From Thermoanaerobaculia bacterium (lineage in GTDB: Bacteria; Acidobacteriota; Thermoanaerobaculia; Multivoradales; Multivoraceae): 64,000 nucleotides of DNA. Below, piece after piece: positions 37,002 through 45,517 of this stretch. The DNA lies in contig JAJDUI010000010.1 of assembly GCA_022826745.1 (NCBI GenBank), forward strand, positions 186,001 through 250,000, written 5' to 3'. Made by a program: the position numbers and the translations under genes. The notes under the pieces were generated by a model. The model was not told the origin of the DNA and ran no database searches. It was given only the letters and a program-made list of their open reading frames with translations. How positions within the stretch are numbered: the stretch's first letter is position 1; each line of letters starts with the position of its first letter.

Positions 37002-38357
37002 TCAGCGTTTCCGCCCAGCCGACGGTTCAGACGCCGGCGGGGCAACCGGCGAAGGTGCGCCGTTCGCAACCTGAACTACTCGCTGCATGATTGCCTTGTC
37101 GATGAGGCCGTGAACCACGGTCTTCATGCCGACGTTTCGGACCCGAGCGCCGAACGCCAGAGGACCCAGGTCGGCGAACAGCTTGCCCACCAGTTCGTCG
37201 GCGAAGCTGCTTGAGATCAGGGGCACTTCGTCCCAGTCGAGAATGAGCGGTTTGGCGGGCTCGGCGTCCATGAGATTCAGACACTTCGTGCGCAAGTGCC
37301 TTCCGGCCAGTCTAGAGCCGAAACCCACCGCCTCGTCTTGAAGGCGAAGTACGACGGCCGAAGCATCGTCCGTCTCGTACAGAGCTTCGATGGCGTCCAC
37401 CGGCCGGTGCGACGAGCCGCGAAACTCCAGGGCCTCCGACAGGAGGAAGTCGGTATCGAGGCCGATCTCGGCGTAGACGAAGGTGCCCGGAAACTCTTGG
37501 TTCTTCTTGCGGCGGAAGTGTCTCGACTCTCCCTCCCGATAGACGATCTGTGCCCTGCGAGAAGTGATTTCCACCACTCCCTGCGACATGGTGGCGATGC
37601 GCAGGACGCCGGCCATCCCATTCCCCTGGCCCGCGTCGGAATGGCGCGTGACGCCCGCCTCCAGCGCCCTGTAGATAGCCTGCACGTCTCCCTGAAGGTC
37701 GGGATGCCCCTGTCGGAGGGAGGCCAGAATGCCGATCCCAGAATCGGCGACGCCGACCGCCACCTTGCGACTGCCCTCGAACGTGCTCACCTGCAGTATG
37801 CCCCCGAGTTCGCATTGGGCGTGGTTCAGAACGTTGTCGGTGATCTCGTTGATCGACCACTCGAGGGCCGCAAGATCGTCGCGTTGAAGGGCCGTTATGC
37901 CGCCCAGCAAGACGTTCACAGCTTCGTTGACGAGTCGCTGCTGCTGCTCGGCGTCGACAAAGCGTCGTGCCGCGACGTGCCGGGCATGAGGAGTCTCGCT
38001 CACCCGGTAGCGGTCGGGTTCCAGCAGGTGGGCCCAATTCGTGTTGATGAACAGACGCTCCAACTCCGAATCCACCGGCAGCGCGACGGAGACGTCCAAT
38101 CCGTCGCGCCGCAGCGCATCGACGCCCGCGATCAGAGGCAGCATCCCGACGGGGAACGCCGTCTCGCAGGCGGACAGGTCGAGTTCGATCTCCTCGTAGC
38201 CCTTCTCGCGGCAGTCGTGCAGACACCACATGAACTCCCGATGAGCGGGTGGATTCACGCCTCGCGTGAAGGAGATTCGGTTCCGTTCGCGACGGACCGT
38301 CCGGGTCTTCGGGGGCCGGCGCGTTCGCCTTCGACCAGGGGGAGTGCGGTCCGTCAT
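37002..38357 (-). CDS. STAS-like / GHKL ATPase / DUF4325 (STAS-like) regulatory protein
   Basis: A 451-aa three-part protein. Residues 27-115 look STAS-like (ISFTRGVNPPAHREFMWCL, ELDLSACETAFPVGMLPLI). Residues 140-300 form a GHKL (HATPase_c) ATPase: N box WSINEITDNVLNHA (about 167-180), G1 box VGVADSGIGI (201-210) and G2 GQGNGMAGV (about 245). Residues 330-425 match the DUF4325 STAS-like pattern (PLILDWDEVPLISSSFADEL, GLIDKAIMQR). Anti-sigma/anti-anti-sigma partner-switching proteins use these same two folds on separate chains; here one chain holds both. ATG 38357 has GGGAGAG upstream, better than TTG 38372. A 149-base gap separates it from res, so it may have its own promoter. Function within the RM locus is unknown. 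Confidence 0.75.
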   Translation of the reverse strand: MTDRTPPGRRRTRRPPKTRTVRRERNRISFTRGVNPPAHREFMWCLHDCREKGYEEIELDLSACETAFPVGMLPLIAGVDALRRDGLDVSVALPVDSELERLFINTNWAHLLEPDRYRVSETPHARHVAARRFVDAEQQQRLVNEAVNVLLGGITALQRDDLAALEWSINEITDNVLNHAQCELGGILQVSTFEGSRKVAVGVADSGIGILASLRQGHPDLQGDVQAIYRALEAGVTRHSDAGQGNGMAGVLRIATMSQGVVEITSRRAQIVYREGESRHFRRKKNQEFPGTFVYAEIGLDTDFLLSEALEFRGSSHRPVDAIEALYETDDASAVVLRLQDEAVGFGSRLAGRHLRTKCLNLMDAEPAKPLILDWDEVPLISSSFADELVGKLFADLGPLAFGARVRNVGMKTVVHGLIDKAIMQRVVQVANGAPSPVAPPASEPSAGRKR

Positions 38358-38506
38358 CGTCTCTCCCGCCAAGTGCGTTCCACGATATCGCCGACCTCCG
38401 CTCCGCTCCGCGGCACCGGCGCGGCGGGGCCGGAACCAACGATGCTCGTCCTCACCCCGACCATGTGCCCTAGTTTGTCACCGGCGCCGCATCCGGATCT
38501 CGGCCC

Positions 38507-41500
38507 CTACGCAGCGGGCTGGGCGCCGGACGCCAGCCCCTGCACGATGCGATCGAAGTCGGCGGCCATGTCGAACGCATCCGTGAACTCCGCGAACGCC
38601 CAGCGGCCGTGGGAGCGGAGGTTGTTCACCCCGGGAACCCAGCAGGCCTCGGCGGCCTCCCGTTTGGCCTTGGCGTCCTCGCCGCGCAGGCCCTTGATCT
38701 CGACGAGCAGGTGCAGCGGGTTCTCGCGGCCGCGACCGTCGTCCATCAGGACGATGAAGTCGGGACGGTAGCGGCGGGCCGCGGCGCCGTAGAGGTACGG
38801 CACCTCGAAACCCAGCCGGTCGTTCTTGACGTAGGCAAAGACCCGGTCGTGCGCTTCGGCAATGCGGCAGAACTCGCCCTCCCACCGGCTGTCGAGAACG
38901 GCGTGGTCGACGTGGCAGCGGCGGGGGTCGGTTGGCCAGCACTCCTTCGAGGTCGTGAAGTGAACGTCCGCCGTGCTGCCCGTGGGCTGGAACGGGTCGA
39001 GCACGGCAAGCACGGGACGCTCCTCCGCATGGCCGCGCAGGATGGCGGCGTCGATCTTCTCGCACGCCATGTCCGCGAGCTCCCGGTACATGAGCTGCGC
39101 GGGCATCGTGCCGCCCTTGCACACGAGGTGCGCGTCGAGCCACTGGCGCACCACGCGTTTCAGCTTGCCGAACAGCGCGCCCCGAAACTGGCCGTCGTCG
39201 TCGGTGTACTTCGTCGTCAGCAGCCGCGCCGTCAGGTGGAAGATGAGCGACGAGTGGCGGTAATCCTCGAGGTGGTCGAGGTCGATGTCGACGCCCTCGC
39301 CGATGATTCCCTCGCTGCGCGTCGTCGTTGCGCCGACGAGCTTCTGGTTGAGTTCCAGCGTCGAGTCGGCGGTAAACCGGACCTTCAAGCGATCTTCGGG
39401 AAGCTCGATCCGGTAACCCTCCACCCGCGGAAACCGGATCTCGGCATGGTCGCGGTCCGGGCTGATCGCCCGCACCGCGATCGTCGGCTTGACGACCGGG
39501 CGCGGCGCGGGCACCGGCTCGGCCGTGAAATCGAAGGGGACGCCGAACACGTCGGCGTACTCGACATCGAACAGGCCGTCCTCGTTCAGTTCGTATGACT
39601 GGCGACGCAGCGCCCGGCCGATCACCTGCTCGCAGAGGAGCTGGGTGCCGAACGCGCGCACGCCCAGGATGTGGGTCACCGTGTTTGCGTCCCAACCTTC
39701 GGTGAGCATCGAGACCGAGACCACGCAGCGGATCGCGCCGCCCAGGCGGCCCGGCTTCCCCACCGTGTTCATCACTTCGCGCAGGAGATCCTCGTCGGTC
39801 AGGCTCTCGGCGCGCACCAGGTCGCCGGTGCGGTCCATCTCCTCGCGGCGGAAGCGCTCGATCTCGCCGGCGGCAGCGGTGCGAAAGGCCTTGTCCAGGC
39901 CCTCGCCGGACTCGATCTGGGCGCTGTCGATCAGGAGTGTGCGGGGACGCGGCCTCGGGTTGCCGTACTCGTCGAAGTTGCCGAAGAGCTCGAACCGGCC
40001 CGGCACGAAGGCGGTGGACCCGTCCTCGTCCTGCTGCTCGTAGCCGGCGATGTAGTCGTGGATCAGCTTGGACGTCGAGGTGTTGTTGCAGACGACGATG
40101 AAGCACGGCTCGTTCGGGAGCTTCGCCTCCCGCCAGGCCTCGAAGACCCTCTCGTAGTTGCCGTACAGAGCGTCGAGGGCGTTCTGGAGCGGCACCGGCA
40201 GGTTCTGGGGATCGAGGCCCTGCGTTGCGGCACTGCGCCGGCCCTTGGGCATCTTGCTGCCGATGTGCCGCCACAGTTCGCGGTACATCGGCACGTCGGC
40301 GCTGGGCAGGTCGTCCGCCACCGGTACCCGCGGCAACTTGACGATGCCGCTCTCGATCGCGTCCATCAGCGAGAAATCGCTCATGGTCCACGGGAAGAGA
40401 GTGCCCTCGGCATAGCCGGAGCCGCGCAGGAAGAAGGGGGTCGCGGAGAGGTCGAAGACGCGGTTCGCGCGCAGGCGCCGGTGAACGGCTTCGAGACCCG
40501 AGATCCAGACCCGCGCCGCCTCCCGGTTGGCCTTCGCTTCCTGTAGATCGTCGTGTTTCGGCTTCGCCTCCTCCGGGTCGCCCGGGCGTTCCCGATAGCA
40601 GTGATGGGCCTCGTCGTTGAAGACGACGATGTGCTTCGTCGCCATCAGGTCCGGCAGGACCCGCTGGAGCATCTGGCCCTCCGTCTCCAGCGTCTCGACG
40701 TCGTCGCCGCCGCGACCGCGCAGAAGCGCGCGGTTGCCCTTCGACAACGACATGCGTTCGCGCCGCTGGAAGGCGTGGAAGTTCGTGATGACGATCCTCG
40801 CCCGGTCGATATCGCCGACCATGTCCGAAGGCACCAGGCCGCGCCGACGGTAGTAGTTGTCCGGGTCGTTCGGCTGGAGCACGCGCAGCCGGTCGCGGAT
40901 CGTGATTCCCGGTGTCACGACCAGGAAGCCGCGCGTGAAGCACGGGCTGTTCGGCCGCCGCAAAGCGTTGATCGTCTGCCAGGCGATCAGCATCGCCATG
41001 ACCATCGTCTTTCCGGCGCCGGTGGCGAGTTTGAGCGCGAGACGCGGCAGATCGCCGTGCTCCGCGTTGACTTCCTCCAGACGCCTCAGAAACCGGCGGC
41101 CGCGGGCGTCTCGCCTCTTCGGCGCGACCTCGGTCAGCCAGACCGCCGTCTCCACCGCTTCCACCTGACAGAAGAAGGGCCGGATGTCGGTCCAGCCCTC
41201 CTGGCGGCGCCAGTGCTGCAGAAGGCGAGCTGTCTCCGGCATCACCTGCCACTGACGCGGGTTGGGAAGCTGGCGCCAACGGGTCACTTCTCCGCGCAGG
41301 TCCTGGATCACGCGCGCCAGATCGAACTTCGCCGTCTCGCCTTCGTCCCGCGTGGGCGCCAGTTCCAACTGCGACGCGCCGCGCTGCTTCTTCGGCGCAG
41401 GGATCGGCGACATGAACCGCACCTGCCGGCGTGCCTCCACGATCCGATGCGTCGGCTGCCCCTTGTCGTCGAGTTCCCAGTGGCGCGACGGCGCCTCGTA

Positions 41501-41542
41501 TGGGGAGTTGAGGATCGGCTGTTCGAAGAACTTCGGATTCAT
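38507..41542 (-). CDS. res: Type III restriction endonuclease subunit (Res)
   Basis: A 1011-aa superfamily 2 helicase-nuclease. Motif I LKLATGAGKTMVMAM (170-184), motif II VVFNDEAHHCY (DEAH 310-313), motif III DLSATPFF, and motif VI CEQVIGRALRRQSY. The C-terminal PD-(D/E)xK nuclease is RYRPDFIVLM (Asp928) followed by HLLVEIKG (Glu948, Lys950). Complete motifs imply an active enzyme that works with Mod after head-to-head site recognition. Start ATG 41542, 10 bases after a 55-aa gene. The order res before mod, with two regulatory-looking genes between them, is unlike the usual mod-res order. Confidence 0.93.
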   Translation of the reverse strand: MNPKFFEQPILNSPYEAPSRHWELDDKGQPTHRIVEARRQVRFMSPIPAPKKQRGASQLELAPTRDEGETAKFDLARVIQDLRGEVTRWRQLPNPRQWQVMPETARLLQHWRRQEGWTDIRPFFCQVEAVETAVWLTEVAPKRRDARGRRFLRRLEEVNAEHGDLPRLALKLATGAGKTMVMAMLIAWQTINALRRPNSPCFTRGFLVVTPGITIRDRLRVLQPNDPDNYYRRRGLVPSDMVGDIDRARIVITNFHAFQRRERMSLSKGNRALLRGRGGDDVETLETEGQMLQRVLPDLMATKHIVVFNDEAHHCYRERPGDPEEAKPKHDDLQEAKANREAARVWISGLEAVHRRLRANRVFDLSATPFFLRGSGYAEGTLFPWTMSDFSLMDAIESGIVKLPRVPVADDLPSADVPMYRELWRHIGSKMPKGRRSAATQGLDPQNLPVPLQNALDALYGNYERVFEAWREAKLPNEPCFIVVCNNTSTSKLIHDYIAGYEQQDEDGSTAFVPGRFELFGNFDEYGNPRPRPRTLLIDSAQIESGEGLDKAFRTAAAGEIERFRREEMDRTGDLVRAESLTDEDLLREVMNTVGKPGRLGGAIRCVVSVSMLTEGWDANTVTHILGVRAFGTQLLCEQVIGRALRRQSYELNEDGLFDVEYADVFGVPFDFTAEPVPAPRPVVKPTIAVRAISPDRDHAEIRFPRVEGYRIELPEDRLKVRFTADSTLELNQKLVGATTTRSEGIIGEGVDIDLDHLEDYRHSSLIFHLTARLLTTKYTDDDGQFRGALFGKLKRVVRQWLDAHLVCKGGTMPAQLMYRELADMACEKIDAAILRGHAEERPVLAVLDPFQPTGSTADVHFTTSKECWPTDPRRCHVDHAVLDSRWEGEFCRIAEAHDRVFAYVKNDRLGFEVPYLYGAAARRYRPDFIVLMDDGRGRENPLHLLVEIKGLRGEDAKAKREAAEACWVPGVNNLRSHGRWAFAEFTDAFDMAADFDRIVQGLASGAQPAA

Positions 41543-41552
41543 TGGCAGTGCA

Positions 41553-41720
41553 TCAGGAACCGCGATGGTCGTCGTCGCGGTCGGCGCGGATCAGAAGTTC
41601 GGCCGGTGTATGGCGACGACCCTTGGTCTTCCTCCGTAGCGCCTCTGAACGGGCGAGGAACCTCGCACGCCTGGCCGCCGTATCGTCGTCGTCGAGTTGC
41701 TTCACCTTGATCGTCGTCAT
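41553..41720 (-). CDS. 55-aa basic/acidic small protein at the head of the RM operon, antitoxin-like
   Basis: A short frame starting TTIKVKQLDDDDTAARRAR and ending ELLIRADRDDDHRGS. It has a good ribosome site (GGGGAG, 8 bases before ATG 41720) and ends 10 bases before the res start on the same strand. The N-terminal strand-like 'TIKVKQLD' and the helix with regularly placed R/A/E resemble short VapB/FitA-type antitoxins, but the match is weak. As the first gene of the operon it could be a transcriptional regulator of the RM genes. There is a 43-base gap to the LLM gene upstream. Confidence 0.55.
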   Translation of the reverse strand: MTTIKVKQLDDDDTAARRARFLARSEALRRKTKGRRHTPAELLIRADRDDDHRGS

Positions 41721-41763
41721 TGCTCTGCTCCCCTAGGTCCGCACAAGCCGCCTCCTGAGCCGC

Positions 41764-42720
41764 CTATCCCGGCGCCAGCTCCCGGATCGTCTGCCGCAGA
41801 TCGTCCCCCGGATGCATGATCTGGAGCGCCGGGGTATGCACCCCCGCCTCGATGTACTCCTGGATCCGTTCCCGGCACTTGCCGGGCGAGCCGATGATCA
41901 GGATGTCGCGCAGCGTCTCCTCCGGGATGACCTCCAGCGCCTTCTTCCGGTCGCCGGCCGCCCAGGCGTCCCACATCGGGCCGAGGACGTCACGGCGGCC
42001 CAGCCAGTCGTGGAAGGCGGCGTAGACGGGGACGTTCAGATAGGCGGCCATGGAGCGCTTGCCGACGACGTCGATCACACCCTGGTCTTCGGTGGCGATG
42101 ACGAAGATGCGGGCCGCGATCTCCTTGCCGGGGCCGGCCTCGTGGACGTAGGGGACCACCGTTTTCACGTCGTCGGGCGACAGCCAGTTGAGGATCGCGC
42201 CGTCGCCTTCCCGGCCGGCCATGCGCAGCATCCCCTGGCGCAGCGCCGCGACCAGGATCGGCGGACACTCCTTGAGCGGCCGGCCCATGCGGAAGCCGCG
42301 GACGTGGAAGGTCTCGAACTCCTCGTCGATCCGGTCACCGGTGAGCGCCTTCTTGAGGAAGCGCACCATGTCCCGGGTCTTGTAGTACGGCCGCTCGAAC
42401 GGGATGTCGTTCCACCGCTCGACGATCACGTTGGACGAGGTGCCGATTCCCATGACGAAGCGCCCTGGCGCCGCCTCCGCCATCGCGCCGACGGTCTGGG
42501 CCATCAGGGCCGGACCGCGCGTGTAGGCCGGGATGATCGCGATACCCAGACGCGCCGTCGGCGCCCAGATCGAGGCCTGCACGAGCGGCGTGAAGCCGTC
42601 CGAGCCGTTCGACTCGGAGGACCAGAAGTCGGTGTACCCCAAGTCCACCATCTCCTTGATCAGGTCTTCCTGCTCCGCCAGGGGCAGGCCGAATGGGATC
42701 GTCATTCCGTATCGCTGCAT
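41764..42720 (-). CDS. LLM class flavin-dependent oxidoreductase
   Basis: A 318-aa luciferase-like TIM-barrel protein. [40 protein letters not shown] and [20 protein letters not shown] are the conserved strands of bacterial LLM/F420-type oxidoreductases. [21 protein letters not shown] is the usual barrel region near the cofactor. The length is typical. It uses reduced flavin or F420; which one is not clear. Start ATG 42720, with AGGAGAG upstream. It is divergent from the racemase gene, sharing a 143-base spacer, and lies next to the end of the defence island. Confidence 0.87.
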   Translation of the reverse strand: MQRYGMTIPFGLPLAEQEDLIKEMVDLGYTDFWSSESNGSDGFTPLVQASIWAPTARLGIAIIPAYTRGPALMAQTVGAMAEAAPGRFVMGIGTSSNVIVERWNDIPFERPYYKTRDMVRFLKKALTGDRIDEEFETFHVRGFRMGRPLKECPPILVAALRQGMLRMAGREGDGAILNWLSPDDVKTVVPYVHEAGPGKEIAARIFVIATEDQGVIDVVGKRSMAAYLNVPVYAAFHDWLGRRDVLGPMWDAWAAGDRKKALEVIPEETLRDILIIGSPGKCRERIQEYIEAGVHTPALQIMHPGDDLRQTIRELAPG

Positions 42721-42811
42721 GGTCTCGGGCTCTCCTGCCGCGACCCGGAAGTCGCGGTCCGGCTGAATCTGCGGTTGCGAAGGCGACCGGGATTGTACGG
42801 CAGACGTCTCC

Positions 42812-42817
42812 TATACT
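42812..42817 (+). promoter_or_regulatory. Candidate -10 element (TATACT) for the racemase gene
   Basis: TATACT (5 of 6 to TATAAT) lies 46 bases before ATG 42864, in the divergent spacer. The identical hexamer in a similar CTCCTATACT/CCTCTATACT context precedes the LLM gene at 48839. There is no convincing -35 match. Confidence 0.4.
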
Positions 42818-42863
42818 GACCGGCCTCGATTCCGCAGCAACGTTCCACCTGGAGACACGGATC

Positions 42864-43994
<1,131 letters not shown>

Positions 43995-44057
43995 CGCTCC
44001 GGCCTCCTGACGCCGCGGCGTCGGCTGGCCGACATCGATTCAGAAGAGGAATGAACC

Positions 44058-45506
44058 ATGAACACCATGCGCGACTTGTTGACTCTGATCGCCATCGGGT
44101 TGCTGCTCGTCGGCTGCGCCGCGGGCGGCGACTCAACGGCTGTGGATCCCGCGGTCGACCCCGGCCCCGTCTCGAATGACGTCCTGTCGGACTACGTCCA
44201 CACCGCCGATCCGGCCTACGGCTGGACCCTGGTGGACAGCCAGCCCGGCGACGGCTACACCCTTCACACCATCGAGATGACGAGCCAGACCTGGCTAACC
44301 GAGGCCGAGGTCGACCGCCCGCTCTGGACCCACTGGCTGATGGTCGTCGAACCCGACGAGATCAGGAGCGACCACGGGTTCCTCTACATCTCGGGCGGCC
44401 GGAACGGCGGCGACCCGCCGGACCAGGCCAACCCGCTTACCCTCCAGCCGGCTCTCGCCACGGGCTCCTTCACCGCCGAGCTCCGAATGGTGCCGAACCA
44501 GTCGCTGACCTTCGTCGGCGACGACTACGGACCGCGAGTCGAGGACGAGCTGATCGCCTACGGCTGGGACAAGTTCCTGCGGGGCGAGGATCCCATCTGG
44601 CTGGCGCGGCTGCCGATGACGAAGTCCGCGGTGCGGGCGATGGACACGATGACCGCCTTCGCCGCCTCCGAGGACGGCGGCGGCAACGACGTCGACCGCT
44701 TCGTCGTGGCCGGCGGCTCGAAGCGGGGCTGGACGACCTGGACCACCGGAATGGTCGACGACCGGGTGGTCGCGATCGCCCCGATCGTGATCGACCTCCT
44801 GAACGTCGAACGCTCCTTCGAGCACCACTGGCAGGTCTACGGCTTCTGGGCGCCGGCGGTCGGCGACTACGAGCGGGAAGGGATCATGGACTGGTTCGGC
44901 GACCCGCGCTACCTGGAACTCCAGCAGATCGTCGAGCCCTACAACCACCTCGAGAAGCTCACGATGCCGAAGTACATGATCAACGCGACCGGCGACCAGT
45001 TCTTCCTGCCCGACTCGGCCCAGTTCTACTTCGACGACCTTCTGGGCGAGAAGCACCTGCGCTACGTGCCGAACACGGAGCATTCCCTCGGCGGCAGCGA
45101 CGCAGCGGTCGGCTTTCTCGCCTTCTACCAGGCCATCCTCGACGGCGTGGAGCGCCCCGACGTCGACTGGTCGATCGAGACCGACGACGCGGGCGGCGCC
45201 ATCACCGCCTGGGTGGCGAACGGCATGGAACCGAGCCAGGTCCTGCTCTGGCAGGCCTCGAACGAGGAGACGCGCGACTTCCGCGTCGACACGATCGGTC
45301 GATCCTGGACCAGCACCGCCGTAGAACCAGGCGAGGACGGAAAATGGGTCGGCGCCATCGACGCCCCGGAGCGCGGCTGGACCGCCTTCTACCTGGAGTT
45401 CGCGTTCCCGGGACCCGGCGAGGCCCCGTTCCAGTTCTCGACCGAGGTCAAGGTGGTGCCGGAGGACCTGCCGTTCGGCTGGCCGCCGGAGACGGCGACC
45501 GAATAG
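44058..45506 (+). CDS. PhoPQ-activated pathogenicity-related (PqaA-like) lipoprotein
   Basis: A 482-aa protein with a lipoprotein signal peptide (LIAIGLLLVGC, lipobox cysteine at about 20). The body follows the PhoPQ_related family (PF10142): PLWTHWLMVVEPDEI, GGRNGG, VAGGSKRGWTTW, LNVERSFEHHWQVYGFW and MPKYMINATGDQFFLPDS. The GGSKRG element has the nucleophile-elbow look of alpha/beta hydrolases, though activity is not established for the family. It is anchored in the outer or inner membrane. Start ATG 44058 with AGAGGAA upstream. The next gene, a sulfatase, is convergent. Confidence 0.87.
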   Translation: MNTMRDLLTLIAIGLLLVGCAAGGDSTAVDPAVDPGPVSNDVLSDYVHTADPAYGWTLVDSQPGDGYTLHTIEMTSQTWLTEAEVDRPLWTHWLMVVEPDEIRSDHGFLYISGGRNGGDPPDQANPLTLQPALATGSFTAELRMVPNQSLTFVGDDYGPRVEDELIAYGWDKFLRGEDPIWLARLPMTKSAVRAMDTMTAFAASEDGGGNDVDRFVVAGGSKRGWTTWTTGMVDDRVVAIAPIVIDLLNVERSFEHHWQVYGFWAPAVGDYEREGIMDWFGDPRYLELQQIVEPYNHLEKLTMPKYMINATGDQFFLPDSAQFYFDDLLGEKHLRYVPNTEHSLGGSDAAVGFLAFYQAILDGVERPDVDWSIETDDAGGAITAWVANGMEPSQVLLWQASNEETRDFRVDTIGRSWTSTAVEPGEDGKWVGAIDAPERGWTAFYLEFAFPGPGEAPFQFSTEVKVVPEDLPFGWPPETATE

Positions 45507-45517
45507 CAGCCGTCAGT

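Larger units (their letters stand above)
24162..41720. other. Defence island
   Basis: A continuous block of nine defence-type genes: AAA ATPase/DUF4276, RelE-like/UvrD fusion, TIR, long SIR2, Mod, RHH/DUF2442, STAS-GHKL-DUF4325, Res and a 55-aa leader gene. It is bounded by ordinary metabolic genes on both sides (VOC protein, LLM oxidoreductase). Parts have lower G+C than the backbone by hand count (28561-28620 50%, 35461-35520 53%; 5041-5100 73%, 39781-39840 70%). No integrase, transposase or attachment site is visible. Confidence 0.75.

Noticed and set aside
24162..41720. Integrated prophage or conjugative element
   Set aside because: No integrase, transposase, phage structural or conjugation gene, and no attachment-site repeats were seen at either edge.
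41542..41736. 64-codon forward frame at the head of the RM operon
   Set aside because: It lacks a ribosome site and is antisense to a better-supported 55-codon minus-strand gene.
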